A stretch of DNA of 62,213 nt, taken from assembly GCA_900544265.1 (NCBI GenBank), contig UQUQ01000010.1:1-62213 (forward strand). Direction: 5' to 3'. The notes below the pieces were generated by a model. It did not search any database. It was given only the letters and a program-made list of their open reading frames with translations, and was not told the DNA's origin. The translations under genes were made by a program, and so were the position numbers. This stretch comes from an uncultured Alistipes sp. (GTDB lineage: Bacteria > Bacteroidota > Bacteroidia > Bacteroidales > Rikenellaceae). Below, one piece after another: positions 26,540-37,069 of the stretch. The first letter of the stretch is position 1, and each line of letters starts with the position of its first letter.

Positions 26540-29167
26540 TTATTTCAGCGCCGCGATCTGCTCCTTGAGTGCCGCGATCTTGGCTTCGGCGTCGGCCTGC
26601 TTGGCCCGTTCGTTGGCGACGACCTTCTCGGGCGCCGACTGCACGAACCGCTCGTTGGAGAGCTTCTTCATCACCGAGGCGAGGAAGCCTTCGTAGTAGG
26701 CCAGGTCGTCCGAGAGCTTTTTGATTTCGGCCTCGGTGTCGATCTTGCCGGCCATCGGCACGAAGTACTGCGTCGTCTTGACGAGGAAGGCCGCGGCTGC
26801 GGAGTCCTTCTCCGTGATGAAGTCGATCGACGAGAGGTTGGCCATCTTGCGCATCAGCGGCGCGTACTCCTCGGGGTAGTTCTCGTCGCGGATCACTTCG
26901 AGGACGAGCGGCTCCTTCTGTGCGAGGTTCTTCTGGTTGCGGATGCTGCGCACCGTGGTGATGACCTCGTGCGCCAGCTCGAAGCGGGCCAGCACGCCGG
27001 GCTTCTCCTCCGCGGGCTGCGGCATCGGCGCCACGCAGATCGACTCGCCCTCGGCGCGGGGTGCGAGCGCCTGCCAGATCTCCTCCGTGATGAAGGGCAT
27101 GAAGGGGTGCAGCAGCCGCATCAGCGCATCGAAGAAGCCGCGCGTTGCGGCCACCGTCACCGCGTCGGCCGGTTCGCCGTAGGCGGGCTTGACCATCTCG
27201 AGGTACTGGCCGCTGAAGTCGTCCCAGAAGAGGCGGTAGGCCTCCTTGAAAGCCTCCGAGATGCGGTACGAGCGGAACTCCTCGTCGATCTGGCGCAGCG
27301 AGCGGCCGAGCGCCTGTTCGAACCACTCGACGGCCGAGCGTTCGGTCTCGGTCTGGCTGCGGTCCGCGTCGACGCGCCAGCCGTTGATGAGGCGGTAGGC
27401 GTTCCAGATCTTGTTGCCGAAGTTGCGGCCCTGCTCGCAGAGCGCCTCGTCGAACATCACGTCGTTGCCGGCCGACGAGGAGATGAGCATCGCCATGCGC
27501 ATGCCGTCGGCACCGTAGCGGGCGATCAGATCGAGCGGGTCGGGCGAGTTGCCCAGCTGCTTGGACATCTTGCGGCCGATCTTGTCGCGCACGATGCCCG
27601 TGAAGTAGACGTTCGAGAAGGGCTTCTCGTGGCGGTATTCGTATCCGGCCATGATCATGCGGGCTACCCAGAAGAAGATGATGTCGGGGCCCGTCACCAG
27701 GTCGTTGGTCGGGTAGTAGTATTCGATTTCGGGGTTGTGGGGATGGCGGATGCCGTCGAAGACCGAGATGGGCCAGAGCCACGACGAGAACCACGTGTCG
27801 AGCACGTCCTCGTCCTGCCGCAGGTCCGAGAGCTGCAGCGTGGCGTCGCCGCTCTTGGCGCGGGCCTTCTCGAGCGCCTCCTCGGCCGTCGGGGCCACGA
27901 CGAAGCCCCCCTTGGGCAGGTAGTAGGCCGGGATGCGCTGTCCCCACCAGAGCTGGCGCGAGATGCACCAGTCCTTGATGTTCTCCATCCAGTAGCGGTA
28001 GGTGTTGCGGTACTTCTCCGGCACGAAGCGGATCGCCCCCTCCATGACGGCCTTCGTGGCGGGTTCGGCAAGCTCCTTCATCGAGAGGAACCACTGCATC
28101 GAGAGCTTCGGCTCGATGGCTACGCCCGTGCGCTCCGAGTAGCCGACGTTGTTCGTGTACTCCTCGGTCTTCTCGAGCAGCCCGGCGGCGGCCAGGTCGC
28201 CCTCGATCTTGCGGCGCACCTCGAAGCGGTCCTCGCCGACGTACATGCCGACCTTGTCGTTGACCGTGCCGTCGTCGTTGAAGATGTCGATCGTCTCGAG
28301 CCCGTATTTCTCGCCGAGCATGTAGTCGTTCACGTCGTGGGCCGGCGTCACCTTCAGGGCGCCCGTACCGAATCCGATGTCGACGTAGGTGTCGCGGATC
28401 ACCGGGATCGAGCGGCCGACGAGCGGCACGATGACGCGCGCGTCGGCGGGCAGCCACTGGTAGCGCTCATCCTCGGGGTTGACGCAGAGCGCCGTATCGC
28501 CCAGAATGGTCTCGGGGCGCGTCGTGGCGACGACGATCGTGCGGTCGGTGCCCTCGACCCGGTAGCGCAGGTAGTAGAGCTTGCCGTGCGACTCCTTGAA
28601 GACGACCTCCTCGTCCGAGAGGGCGGTCTGTGCCGCGGGGTCCCAGTTGACCATGCGCACGCCGCGGTAGATGCGCCCCTTCTCGTAGAGGTCGCAGAAG
28701 ACGCGGATGACCCCCTCGGTGCGGGCATCGTCCATCGTGAAGCAGGTGCGCTCCCAGTCGCACGAGGCGCCCAGCTTGCGCAGCTGCTTGAGGATCACGC
28801 CGCCGTACTTCTCCTTCCACTCCCAGGCGTAGCGGAGGAACTCCTCGCGCGTGAGCGACGATTTCTCGATACCCTTTTCGCGGAGCATCGCCACGACCTT
28901 GGCCTCCGTGGCGATCGAGGCGTGGTCCATGCCGGGGACCCAGCAGGCGTTCTTGCCCGACATGCGGGCGCGGCGGATCAGTACATCCTGCAACGTGTTG
29001 TTGAGCATGTGTCCCATGTGCAGCATGCCGGTGACGTTGGGGGGCGGAATGACGATCGTATAGGGTTCTCTTTCATCGGGTTCCGAGTGGAAAAGCCGGT
29101 GCGAGATCCAGTAGTCGTACCATTTCGCCTCGATCTGCTGCGGCGCGTATTTGTCTGCGATTTGCAT
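26540..29167 (-). CDS. valS: Valyl-tRNA synthetase
   Basis: 875 residues, class I synthetase for tRNA-Val. The motifs are [18 protein letters not shown] (HIGH), [25 protein letters not shown] (KMSKS), and a C-terminal coiled-coil arm (residues ~805-875) that binds tRNA. Length is standard. It is divergent from lon, with both promoters in a 116-base gap. Confidence 0.97.
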   Translation of the reverse strand: MQIADKYAPQQIEAKWYDYWISHRLFHSEPDEREPYTIVIPPPNVTGMLHMGHMLNNTLQDVLIRRARMSGKNACWVPGMDHASIATEAKVVAMLREKGIEKSSLTREEFLRYAWEWKEKYGGVILKQLRKLGASCDWERTCFTMDDARTEGVIRVFCDLYEKGRIYRGVRMVNWDPAAQTALSDEEVVFKESHGKLYYLRYRVEGTDRTIVVATTRPETILGDTALCVNPEDERYQWLPADARVIVPLVGRSIPVIRDTYVDIGFGTGALKVTPAHDVNDYMLGEKYGLETIDIFNDDGTVNDKVGMYVGEDRFEVRRKIEGDLAAAGLLEKTEEYTNNVGYSERTGVAIEPKLSMQWFLSMKELAEPATKAVMEGAIRFVPEKYRNTYRYWMENIKDWCISRQLWWGQRIPAYYLPKGGFVVAPTAEEALEKARAKSGDATLQLSDLRQDEDVLDTWFSSWLWPISVFDGIRHPHNPEIEYYYPTNDLVTGPDIIFFWVARMIMAGYEYRHEKPFSNVYFTGIVRDKIGRKMSKQLGNSPDPLDLIARYGADGMRMAMLISSSAGNDVMFDEALCEQGRNFGNKIWNAYRLINGWRVDADRSQTETERSAVEWFEQALGRSLRQIDEEFRSYRISEAFKEAYRLFWDDFSGQYLEMVKPAYGEPADAVTVAATRGFFDALMRLLHPFMPFITEEIWQALAPRAEGESICVAPMPQPAEEKPGVLARFELAHEVITTVRSIRNQKNLAQKEPLVLEVIRDENYPEEYAPLMRKMANLSSIDFITEKDSAAAAFLVKTTQYFVPMAGKIDTEAEIKKLSDDLAYYEGFLASVMKKLSNERFVQSAPEKVVANERAKQADAEAKIAALKEQIAALK

Positions 29168-29200
29168 AGGACGTAGTGTTTTGCTTTGGATTCAGGGATG

Positions 29201-29208
29201 CAAAGTTA
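29201..29208 (-). promoter_or_regulatory. -7 promoter element of valS
   Basis: TAACTTTG on the minus strand, 33 nt before the valS start codon; the -33 is weak. Confidence 0.55.
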
Positions 29209-29251
29209 TCAACAATCTGTCAAAGATAAAATAAAATCCGTGAAAAATCGT

Positions 29252-29259
29252 TACCTTTG
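29252..29259 (+). promoter_or_regulatory. -7 promoter element of lon
   Basis: TACCTTTG, 24 nt before the lon start codon. A GGAAAC stretch just before ATG 29284 serves as ribosome site. Confidence 0.6.
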
Positions 29260-29283
29260 CGTCAATTATAGTATATAGGAAAC

Positions 29284-31713
29284 ATGAACAAGAAAGATAA
29301 GATCGAAACCGCCGAGCTCGACGACATGAACCTTGTCCCCGAGCTGCTCGACGGCAAACACCGCGTCATCCCCATCGTTACGGGCGGGGACGAGACCGTG
29401 GAGGAGGTCGAAGTCCCTGAAATCATACCCATCCTCACGCTGCGTTCGTCGGTGCTCTTCCCGGGTGCCATCACCCCCATCACGGTGGGGCGTGACAAGA
29501 GCATCTCGCTCGTCAGGGCCGTGAATGCCGAAGGCGGCATCCTGGGTGCCGTGCTCCAGCGCGAAAGCGAGGTCGAGGACCCCTCCCCGGACGACATGTA
29601 CAAGGTAGGCACGGCGGCGCGCATCATCAAGATACTCGAAATGCCCAACGGCAACCTGACGGTGATACTCAACGGGTTGGAGAAGATCGAAATCCGCGAG
29701 TACGTCTCCGTGGAGCCCTACTTCAAGGCCCGCGTGACGGCGCTGCGCGACACCTCGCCCGACATGAAGAGCATCGAGTTCGAGGCCCTCGTGGATTCGA
29801 TCCGCGACGTGGCGCTCGGCATCATCAACGTCTCGCCGTCGATGCCCAAGGAGGCGGCCTTCGCCATCAAGAACATCGACTCGAAGCGGGGCATCATCAA
29901 CTTCATCTGCTCGAACATGGAGCTCACGGACGAGGACCGTCAGTCGCTGCTCGAGGCGCCGGGGCTGCTGGCCCGGGCGCGCAAGCTGCTCGAGATTCTG
30001 ATCCGCGAGCAGCAGCTGGCCGAGCTCAAGAACCAGATTCAGGAGCGCGTCAAGCAGGAGATCGACAAGCAGCAGCGCGACTACTACCTCCAGCAGCAGA
30101 TGCGCACGATCCAGGACGAACTGGGCGACGGCGTCGATGCCGACATCGAGCGCATGCGCGAGCAGGCCGCGAAGAAGAACTGGCCCAAGGAGGTGGGCGA
30201 AACCTTCGAGAAGGAGTTGCAGAAGGTCGAGCGGCTGAACCCCGCCGTGGCCGAATATTCGGTGCAGATGACCTACCTGCAGCTGCTGCTCGAACTGCCG
30301 TGGAACGACGTGACGAAGGACAACCTCGACCTGCGCTGCGCCCGCGAGCAGCTCGACCACGACCACTTCGGGCTCGACGAGGTCAAGGACCGCATCCTGG
30401 AACACCTGGCCGTCATCAAGCTCAAGGGCGACCTGAAGTCCCCGATCCTCTGCCTCTACGGTCCTCCGGGCGTGGGCAAGACCTCGCTGGGCAAGTCCGT
30501 GGCCGCGGCGCTGGGCCGCAAGTTCGGCCGCATCTCGCTGGGCGGTCTGCACGACGAGTCGGAGATCCGCGGACATCGCCGCACCTACATCGGCGCCATG
30601 CCGGGCCGCATCATCCAGACCATCAAGCGGTGCGGCTCGTCGAACCCGGTCATCATCCTCGACGAGGTCGACAAGGTGACCGTCTCGAACCACGGCGATC
30701 CGTCGAGCGCCCTGCTCGAGGTGCTCGACCCGGAGCAGAACACCACCTTCCACGACAACTACATCGACATGGAGTACGACCTGTCGAAGGTGCTCTTCAT
30801 CGCCACGGCCAACAACGTGGCCAATATCGCCCCGGCGCTGCGCGACCGCATGGAGATGATCAACATCCCGGGCTACCTGCTCGAGGAGAAGGTGCGCATC
30901 GCCCTGGACCACCTGCTGCCCAAGCAGCGCGAGGCCCACGGCATCCAGCCCGAGCAGCTGACCCTCACGCCGGAGGTCGTCGAGCAGATCATCTCCGGCT
31001 ATACGCGCGAGGCGGGTGTCCGCTCGCTGGACAAGCACCTGGCGAAGATCGCCCGGGCGCGGGCGCGTCAGATCGCCTTCGAGGAGCCGTTCGAGGCGGC
31101 CGTCACGGCGGCCGACCTGGAGAAGATCCTCGGCATGCCGAAGTTCCTCAAGGAGGAGTACGAGGTGGGCGGTATGACGGGTGTCGTCACGGGACTGGCC
31201 TGGACCGAGGTCGGCGGCGACATCCTCTACATCGAGTCGTGCCTGACGCCCGGCAAGGGCAAGGTGAGCCTGACGGGCAATCTGGGCGACGTGATGAAGG
31301 AGTCGGCGACGATCGCCCACGAGTGGGTCATGGCCCACTACCGCGAGCTGGGGATCGACCCCAAGCTCTTCGAGACGAACGACATCAACATCCACGTGCC
31401 CGAGGGCGCCATCCCGAAGGACGGCCCGTCGGCCGGCATCACGATGGTCACGTCCATTGTCTCGACCTACACGGGACGCAAGGTCCGGGAGCGCATCGCC
31501 ATGACGGGCGAGACGACGCTGCGCGGCCGCGTCATGCCCGTGGGCGGGGTCAAGGAGAAGATCCTCGCCGCGAAGCGCGCCGGCATCACGGAGCTGATCC
31601 TCTCGGAGGAGAACCGCAAGGACATCGCCGAGATCAAGCCCGAGTACATCGAGGGGCTGACGTTCCACTACGTGCGCACGAACGACGAGGTGCTGAAACT
31701 GGCGCTGGAGTAA
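29284..31713 (+). CDS. lon: ATP-dependent protease Lon
   Basis: 809 residues. Domain order: N-terminal substrate domain (~35-235, IIPILTLRSSVLFPGAITPI), coiled region, AAA+ module with Walker A G393-PPGVGK-T400 and Walker B VIILDEVDK, then the Lon protease domain with catalytic Ser716 in PKDGPSAG and a Lys about 43 residues later (GGVKEKILAAKRAG). It degrades misfolded and regulatory proteins in the cytoplasm. The kds operon starts 27 bases downstream, so read-through is likely. Confidence 0.98.
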   Translation: MNKKDKIETAELDDMNLVPELLDGKHRVIPIVTGGDETVEEVEVPEIIPILTLRSSVLFPGAITPITVGRDKSISLVRAVNAEGGILGAVLQRESEVEDPSPDDMYKVGTAARIIKILEMPNGNLTVILNGLEKIEIREYVSVEPYFKARVTALRDTSPDMKSIEFEALVDSIRDVALGIINVSPSMPKEAAFAIKNIDSKRGIINFICSNMELTDEDRQSLLEAPGLLARARKLLEILIREQQLAELKNQIQERVKQEIDKQQRDYYLQQQMRTIQDELGDGVDADIERMREQAAKKNWPKEVGETFEKELQKVERLNPAVAEYSVQMTYLQLLLELPWNDVTKDNLDLRCAREQLDHDHFGLDEVKDRILEHLAVIKLKGDLKSPILCLYGPPGVGKTSLGKSVAAALGRKFGRISLGGLHDESEIRGHRRTYIGAMPGRIIQTIKRCGSSNPVIILDEVDKVTVSNHGDPSSALLEVLDPEQNTTFHDNYIDMEYDLSKVLFIATANNVANIAPALRDRMEMINIPGYLLEEKVRIALDHLLPKQREAHGIQPEQLTLTPEVVEQIISGYTREAGVRSLDKHLAKIARARARQIAFEEPFEAAVTAADLEKILGMPKFLKEEYEVGGMTGVVTGLAWTEVGGDILYIESCLTPGKGKVSLTGNLGDVMKESATIAHEWVMAHYRELGIDPKLFETNDINIHVPEGAIPKDGPSAGITMVTSIVSTYTGRKVRERIAMTGETTLRGRVMPVGGVKEKILAAKRAGITELILSEENRKDIAEIKPEYIEGLTFHYVRTNDEVLKLALE

Positions 31714-31740
31714 CGCTCCGGGCCGCAAAAAGAGAGACCG

Positions 31741-32505
31741 ATGAAATTCATAGCGATCATTCCGGCGCGTTACGCCTCGACGCGCTTCCCGGGCAAGCCG
31801 CTGGCGCGGCTGGGCGGCAGGACCGTCATCGAACGGGTCTACCGGCAGGTGGCGGACGTGCTGGACGATGCCGTCGTCGCAACGGACGACGAGCGCATCC
31901 GCGACGCCGTGCTGGCCTTCGGCGGCAAGGCCGAGATGACCTCGCCGGCGCACCGCAGCGGCACGGACCGCTGCTGGGAGGCCTACTGCCGGCAGGGGCG
32001 CGACTACGACGTCGTGGTCAACGTGCAGGGCGACGAGCCCTTCATCTGCGCCTCGCAGATCGAGACGGTGAAGCGCTGCTTCGACGACCCGGCAACCGAC
32101 ATCGCCACGCTCGTCAAGCCCTTCGCCGCGGCGGACGGGCTCGCGGCGCTCGAGAATCCCAACTCGCCGAAGGTGGTGCTCGATGCCGCGTCGCGGGCGC
32201 TCTACTTCTCGCGCTCGGTCATCCCCTACCTGCGGGGCGTGCCCCGCGAGGAGTGGCTCGCGCGCCATACCTTCTACAAGCACATCGGACTTTACGCCTT
32301 CCGCCGCGAGGTGCTGCGCGCCGTGACCGCGCTGCCGCAGTCGCCGCTCGAACTGGCCGAGTCGCTCGAGCAGCTGCGCTGGCTCGAGAACGGCTACCGC
32401 ATCGGCGTGGGCGTGACCGACGTCGAGACCGTCGGCATCGACACGCCCGAGGACCTGGTGCGTGCCGAGAAGTTCCTCGAACAACATCCAGAATATAACC
32501 TATGA
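31741..32505 (+). CDS. kdsB: 3-deoxy-manno-octulosonate cytidylyltransferase (CMP-Kdo synthetase)
   Basis: 254 residues. It activates Kdo with CTP for transfer to lipid A. Family features: [20 protein letters not shown] (nucleotide-binding loop), [11 protein letters not shown] (metal Asp), [13 protein letters not shown]. First of three overlapping genes kdsB-kdsA-kdsD that together make CMP-Kdo from ribulose-5-phosphate. Its stop overlaps the next start (ATGA). Confidence 0.97.
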   Translation: MKFIAIIPARYASTRFPGKPLARLGGRTVIERVYRQVADVLDDAVVATDDERIRDAVLAFGGKAEMTSPAHRSGTDRCWEAYCRQGRDYDVVVNVQGDEPFICASQIETVKRCFDDPATDIATLVKPFAAADGLAALENPNSPKVVLDAASRALYFSRSVIPYLRGVPREEWLARHTFYKHIGLYAFRREVLRAVTALPQSPLELAESLEQLRWLENGYRIGVGVTDVETVGIDTPEDLVRAEKFLEQHPEYNL

Positions 32506-33260
32506 CGACCATGAAATTCATTGCCGGACCCTGTGTCATCGAGTCGGCCGAGCTGCTCGACGCCGTGGCCGAACGCCTCGTTGCGATCAACCGCGCACTC
32601 GGCACGCAGATCATCTTCAAGGCCTCGTTCGACAAGGCCAACCGCACGTCGATCACGTCGTTCCGCGGCCCCGGGCTCGACAGGGGCCTGCAGATGCTCG
32701 CCGACGTGCGGGCGAAGTGGGGGCTGCGGCTGCTGACCGACATCCACGAGTCGTGGCAGGCCGCGCCCGTGGGCGAGGTGGTCGACGTCATCCAGATTCC
32801 GGCCTTCCTCTGCCGGCAGACCGACCTGCTCGTCGCCGCGGCGAAGACCGGCCGCACGGTCAACATCAAGAAGGCGCAGTTCCTCTCGGGGGCCGACATG
32901 CGCTACCCCTACGAGAAGGCCCGCGAGGCCGGCGCCGCGGAGGTGTGGCTCACCGAGCGGGGCAACATGTACGGCTACAACAACCTCGTGGTCGATTTCC
33001 GCAACATTCCCGACATGCTGCGCATCGCGCAGACGGTCGTGATGGACTGCACGCACTCGGTGCAGCGTCCCGGCGCCGCGGGCGGCAAGACGGGCGGCAA
33101 CCGCGAGTTCGTCCCCGCGATGGCACTCGCCGCACGCGCCTTCGGGGCCAACGCCTTCTTCTTCGAGGTGCACCCCGATCCGGACCGTGCGTTGAGCGAC
33201 GGCCCGAACATGCTGCGGCTGGATGATCTGGAGAACCTCATCAAAACCCTCATATCATGA
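32502..33260 (+). CDS. kdsA: 3-deoxy-8-phosphooctulonate synthase
   Basis: 252 residues. It condenses phosphoenolpyruvate and arabinose-5-phosphate to Kdo-8-phosphate. Motifs: [45 protein letters not shown], and [11 protein letters not shown] near the C-terminus. The start at 32502 overlaps the kdsB stop; ATG 32511 (MKFIAGPC) is an alternative. It is at the short end of the family. Confidence 0.97.
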   Translation: MTTMKFIAGPCVIESAELLDAVAERLVAINRALGTQIIFKASFDKANRTSITSFRGPGLDRGLQMLADVRAKWGLRLLTDIHESWQAAPVGEVVDVIQIPAFLCRQTDLLVAAAKTGRTVNIKKAQFLSGADMRYPYEKAREAGAAEVWLTERGNMYGYNNLVVDFRNIPDMLRIAQTVVMDCTHSVQRPGAAGGKTGGNREFVPAMALAARAFGANAFFFEVHPDPDRALSDGPNMLRLDDLENLIKTLIS

Positions 33261-34222
33261 CCGAAACAAGCAAGGCGCAGATCCTCGCCGTGGCCCGCAA
33301 GGCCATGCACACCGAGATGCTGGCGCTCAAACACCTCGAAGAGACGCTCGGCGACAACTTCGTCGCCGCCGTGGAGCTGATTCTCGCCTGCCGCGGGAAG
33401 TGCATCGTCACGGGCATGGGCAAGTCGGGCCTCGTGGGCCGCAAGATCGCCGCGACGCTCGCTTCGACGGGTACGCCGAGCTTCTTCCTCCATCCGGGCG
33501 AGGCCTTCCACGGCGATCTGGGCATGATCTCGAAGGAGGATGTCATCCTGGCGCTCTCCTATTCGGGCGAGACGGACGAAATCCTGAAGATCGTCCCCTT
33601 CATCCACTCCAACGGCAACAAGCTCATCTCGATGACCGGGCATGCCGAGTCGGCGCTGGCCAAGAACTCGGACGTGCACCTCGACGTGGCGGTGCGCGAG
33701 GAGGCCTGCATCCTGCACCTGGCGCCGACCACGTCGACCACGGCGCAGATCGCCATGGGCGATGCGCTGGCCGTGTCGCTCATGCAGCTGCGCGGCTTCA
33801 CGAGCGTCGACTTCGCGCGCCTGCATCCGGGCGGCAGCCTGGGCCGCCGTCTGCTGATGACCGTCGGCAACGTCATGCGTTCGCACGACCTGCCCGTCGT
33901 GGCGCCCGACTGCTCGGCTACGGACATGATCCACGCCATCTCGAAGGGGGGGCTGGGACTCATCGTCATCTGCGAGGGGGACCGCATCGAGGGCATCGTG
34001 ACGGACGGCGACGTGCGCCGCGCCATGGAGCGCCGCCGGGCGGAGTTCTTCAACATCAAGGCCGCCGACATCGCCACGCCGCATCCGAAGACCATCGCGG
34101 CGAGCGCCAAGCTGATCGAGGCCGAGAAGATGATGACCAAAAACAAGGTCACCTCGCTGCTCGTCACGGACGAGGCGGGCAAGCTCGCGGGCGTCGTCCA
34201 GATCTACGACATCAAGCTCTGA
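33257..34222 (+). CDS. kdsD: Arabinose-5-phosphate isomerase (KpsF/GutQ family)
   Basis: 321 residues: a SIS sugar isomerase domain (residues ~35-175; GMGKSGLVGRKIAATLASTG, LSYSGETDEI) followed by two CBS domains (~205-321). It converts ribulose-5-phosphate to arabinose-5-phosphate, the substrate of KdsA. The start overlaps the kdsA stop by four bases. A dedicated Kdo-8-phosphate phosphatase (kdsC) is not in this operon. Confidence 0.95.
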   Translation: MTETSKAQILAVARKAMHTEMLALKHLEETLGDNFVAAVELILACRGKCIVTGMGKSGLVGRKIAATLASTGTPSFFLHPGEAFHGDLGMISKEDVILALSYSGETDEILKIVPFIHSNGNKLISMTGHAESALAKNSDVHLDVAVREEACILHLAPTTSTTAQIAMGDALAVSLMQLRGFTSVDFARLHPGGSLGRRLLMTVGNVMRSHDLPVVAPDCSATDMIHAISKGGLGLIVICEGDRIEGIVTDGDVRRAMERRRAEFFNIKAADIATPHPKTIAASAKLIEAEKMMTKNKVTSLLVTDEAGKLAGVVQIYDIKL

Positions 34223-34246
34223 TGCGCGTGCGGGCGGTTGTACTTT

Positions 34247-34279
34247 ACGGACCGGCAGTCGTTGCCGGTCCGTTTTTTT
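34247..34279 (+). terminator. Terminator of the kds operon
   Basis: 11-bp arms ACGGACCGGCA (34247-34257) and TGCCGGTCCGT (34263-34273), then seven T residues. Confidence 0.92.
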
Positions 34280-34402
34280 GCCCCCTGCCGGCACCTCCGC
34301 GCACCCCTTTTGGCGGATAATCCCCGATTTTTGACGTTTTTTCCATGTCCGGCCGGTGCGGCGTGTGTAATTTTGCATCACGAACCAACACACGCTGACG
34401 AT

Positions 34403-35965
34403 ATGATGAAACCGAACTTCTGGAGATGGCCGCTGCTGGCGCTTGCGACGCTGTGCATCGCCTGCGGCGGTGACGACGAACCCGTCACGCCGGACAAGGA
34501 CAATAACGAAGAGGAGAACGAGGTCGAACAGCCGGCCGAGCCGCCCGTCTTTGAAACCGACATCTATACGGCCGCGCCCGCCGGGACGGGGGCCTGCCGC
34601 GATACCTACCTCACGCTGGAGTTCAAGACGACGCCTTCTCTCGGCACCTCGGGACTGATCCGCATCCTTGCGGCCGACGGCACGGAGGTCGACCGCATCG
34701 ACATGGCCGACGTGGCAGCCGTGTCCGGCGGTGTGCCGCAGCTGGTCGCCACGTCGCTCTTCACGACGGCGATGGATGCCATCGGCAGCCCGGCGCTGGG
34801 CCGCTACCGCATCGTCCACTACAGGCCCGTGCGCATCGACGGCAACCGCGTCACGATCAAGCCCCATTCGGGCGTGCTGGAGTACGAGGCGACCTATACG
34901 GTCGTGATCGACGCCGACGCCCTTGTTGCCGAGGGTTTCGGGGGTGTGGCCGGCGGCGAGTGGAGCTTCACGACCAAGTCGGCCCCCGCGTCGCGCTCGT
35001 CGGTGAGCGTCGGCGAGTCGGGATGCGACTTCCGCACCGTGCAGGGGGCGCTGGACTACGCCTATGAGTGCGGCCGCGACCAGGCCGTTACGATCGACAT
35101 CCGCAACGGCGTCTACGAGGAGCCCCTCTACCTGCGCAACAAGAACAACCTGACGCTGCGCGGCGAGAGCCGCGAGGGGACGGTTATCTGCTTCGACAAC
35201 TGCGAGCTCTACGCCTCGGGCGTGGGCAGCGGCGTCGCGACGCGCCCCGAGTGGGGTGCCGAGGTCGGCAAGTCGGGCGGTCGGGCCGTTCTGCTCGTCG
35301 AGAACTGCGACATGCTGCGCTTCGAGAACCTCACGCTCGAAAACACCCACGGCTCGGGCAGCCAGGCCGAGGCGATCTACAACAACGACAACAACGGCAC
35401 GGGCCGCCTGGTCTTCGTCGGCTGCAACCTGCTCGGCGCGCAGGATACGCTCAACCTGAAGGGCTATGGCTGGTTCTACGACTGCCTGGTGGCCGGTGAC
35501 GTCGACTTCATCTGGGGTTCGCCCGCCACGGTGCTCTTCGAGGCGTGCGAAATCCGCTCGGTCAACGGCGGCTACCTCGTGCAGGCCCGCTGCCTGGAGC
35601 GCTCGGCCAAGGGCTTCGTCTTCCTCGGCTGTGACCTGACCGAGGCCGACGGCAGCAACGGCAACGCCGTCTACTTCGCCCGTTCGAGCGGCAGCGCCGA
35701 CTACTACGACAACGTCGTCTTCGTCGACTGCACCGTCGGCGACCACCTCTCGTCGCAGGGGTGGTACTCCAGCCCGGTTCCCAACCCCTCGGCCGCAACG
35801 GCCACGGCCGGATGGCGCGAGTACGGCCTTGTGCGCAACGGCGCGCCCTTCGCCTCGACGTCGGCCTACTGCCAAGCCTTGACGGCGGACGAGGCGGCAG
35901 CGTATGCCGACCGCACGACGATCTTCCGCTCCTGCCCGAAGGGAACGGAGTGGCTCGTGGAGTAG
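34403..35965 (+). CDS. Pectinesterase-family lipoprotein with an N-terminal Ig-like domain
   Basis: 520 residues. The N-terminus MMKPNFWRWPLLALATLCIACGGDD is a lipoprotein signal (IAC), followed by an acidic linker. Residues ~50-190 form a bacterial Ig-like (SbsA/Big_5) module ending in GGEWSFTTKS. The rest is a right-handed beta-helix pectin methylesterase domain with GVYEEP, QAEAIYN, GAQDTLN (catalytic Asp) and GDVDFIWG (catalytic Asp). The usual LGRPW motif is replaced by FARSSG. It probably sits on the cell surface and de-esterifies pectin. No other pectin gene is adjacent. TAATTTTG at 34368-34375 is a possible -7 element. Confidence 0.87.
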   Translation: MMKPNFWRWPLLALATLCIACGGDDEPVTPDKDNNEEENEVEQPAEPPVFETDIYTAAPAGTGACRDTYLTLEFKTTPSLGTSGLIRILAADGTEVDRIDMADVAAVSGGVPQLVATSLFTTAMDAIGSPALGRYRIVHYRPVRIDGNRVTIKPHSGVLEYEATYTVVIDADALVAEGFGGVAGGEWSFTTKSAPASRSSVSVGESGCDFRTVQGALDYAYECGRDQAVTIDIRNGVYEEPLYLRNKNNLTLRGESREGTVICFDNCELYASGVGSGVATRPEWGAEVGKSGGRAVLLVENCDMLRFENLTLENTHGSGSQAEAIYNNDNNGTGRLVFVGCNLLGAQDTLNLKGYGWFYDCLVAGDVDFIWGSPATVLFEACEIRSVNGGYLVQARCLERSAKGFVFLGCDLTEADGSNGNAVYFARSSGSADYYDNVVFVDCTVGDHLSSQGWYSSPVPNPSAATATAGWREYGLVRNGAPFASTSAYCQALTADEAAAYADRTTIFRSCPKGTEWLVE

Positions 35966-36026
35966 CCTCACCGGCGACTCCCTTTCGCAAGCCCCATCAA
36001 ACCTTTGTATTTATATAAAAAGTGCC

Positions 36027-36056
36027 CCTGCCGCATGAACTGCGGCAGGTTTTTTT
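36027..36056 (+). terminator. Terminator of the pectinesterase gene
   Basis: CCTGCCGCA (36027-36035) pairs with TGCGGCAGG (36041-36049), then seven T residues. Confidence 0.9.
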
Positions 36057-36126
36057 GTCCGGAGGACCGTCCGGAGCGCTCCGGCGGTTCTCCCGGGTGG
36101 GGCGGTCTCCCAGTCGGGTCCTACGC

Positions 36127-36213
36127 GCCGCGGATGCGTGGTCGGATCGTCTTCTCCTGAAGAGGCCGGGTATCGCCGCCGCGGATGCGTGGTCGGATCG
36201 TCTTCTCCTGAAG
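36127..36213. repeat. Direct repeat, 51-bp period, two copies
   Basis: A 36-bp identical block beginning GCCGCGGATGCG occurs at 36127 and 36178. It lies in the gap 36057-36373, which holds no supported gene. Confidence 0.85.
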
Positions 36214-36229
36214 GAGCCGGGCTTGCGGG

Positions 36230-36325
36230 CCGGTTCCCGGACTGGTTTGAAGACCGGTTCGCGGACTGGTTTGAAGACCGGTTCGCGGGTCGGTTTGAAA
36301 ATCGGTTTTCGGGCCGTTTCGGGGC
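36230..36325. repeat. Tandem repeat, 24-bp unit, four copies
   Basis: Units at 36230, 36254, 36278 and 36302. The first two differ at one base (CCGGTTC(C/G)CGGACTGG...), the third is slightly and the fourth strongly diverged. It directly follows the 51-bp repeat and precedes the XRE gene's stop. Confidence 0.88.
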
Positions 36326-36373
36326 GGGTTTGCTGCGGACCGCGGCGGGCATCCGTTGTGCCCGGGTGGCGCG

Positions 36374-36574
36374 TCAGTCCCCCTCCTCGAGCTGGAAAAC
36401 CGCCTCGACGGCCTTGCCGAAACAGCGGGCGATCTTCAGCGCCAGCACCGTCGAGGGGACGAACTTTCCGCTCTCGATGGCGTTGATCGTCTGGCGGCTC
36501 ACCCCGATGGCGTCGGCCAGTTGCTGTTGTGTCATGCGCACCTCGGCGCGGGCGACACGGAGGCTATTCTTCAT
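36374..36574 (-). CDS. Small XRE-family helix-turn-helix regulator
   Basis: 66 residues, nearly all one Cro/C1-type HTH (RMTQQQLADAIGVSRQTINAIESGK, written in two parts: RMTQQQLADAIG and VSRQTINAIESGK). This compact YozG-like type is often cotranscribed with a small multi-pass membrane protein, as here: its start overlaps the end of the upstream membrane gene by 11 bases. It probably binds the palindrome over the pair's promoter. Confidence 0.9.
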   Translation of the reverse strand: MKNSLRVARAEVRMTQQQLADAIGVSRQTINAIESGKFVPSTVLALKIARCFGKAVEAVFQLEEGD

Positions 36575-37004
36575 GCGGGACCTCCTTTCTCAACCGCCAC
36601 AGCATGGTCCGTTCGATCACCAGAAAGAGCACGGGCAGCAACGCCAGGTTGAAGATCATGAAGTAGAGGTAGGCCACTTCGTAGAGCAGCAGGGTGCTGA
36701 CGACGGCGATGCCGGTCGTCAGGTAGAGCGCGGCGAGCAGCGCGTTGAGGCGGATGCGGCCGATGAGTTCGTCCTCCACGCGTTCGCGCGAGCAGCAGAT
36801 GAAGAGCACCCCGAGGAGGATGCCCACGAGGACGATGTTGTTCCAGATGCGTGCGGCGCTCTCCGAATAGGGACCGCTTCGCAGGAACGAAGGGAAGCCG
36901 TTGAAGCCGTCGACGGCCATCAGCAGGCCGAGCAGCAGGGTCGGCAGAAACAGCACCCACCCGATCTTCTTGAAGGCGTGGGGCAGCAGCAGGTTTTTGT
37001 TCAT
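36564..37004 (-). CDS. Four-helix integral membrane protein paired with the XRE regulator
   Basis: 146 residues with hydrophobic segments at about 14-31, 51-69, 87-107 and 111-131. No enzymatic motif is seen. Its size and its XRE partner resemble the DUF2178-like membrane protein/regulator pairs of Bacteroidetes and Firmicutes, whose function is not established. First gene of a two-gene operon. Confidence 0.75.
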   Translation of the reverse strand: MNKNLLLPHAFKKIGWVLFLPTLLLGLLMAVDGFNGFPSFLRSGPYSESAARIWNNIVLVGILLGVLFICCSRERVEDELIGRIRLNALLAALYLTTGIAVVSTLLLYEVAYLYFMIFNLALLPVLFLVIERTMLWRLRKEVPHEE

Positions 37005-37069
37005 GGCAAATCTTCTTTAGTCGGTTCATGCAGACAGTCGGAGGTGCGCACTGCTCCCGTCTGCTGTTG

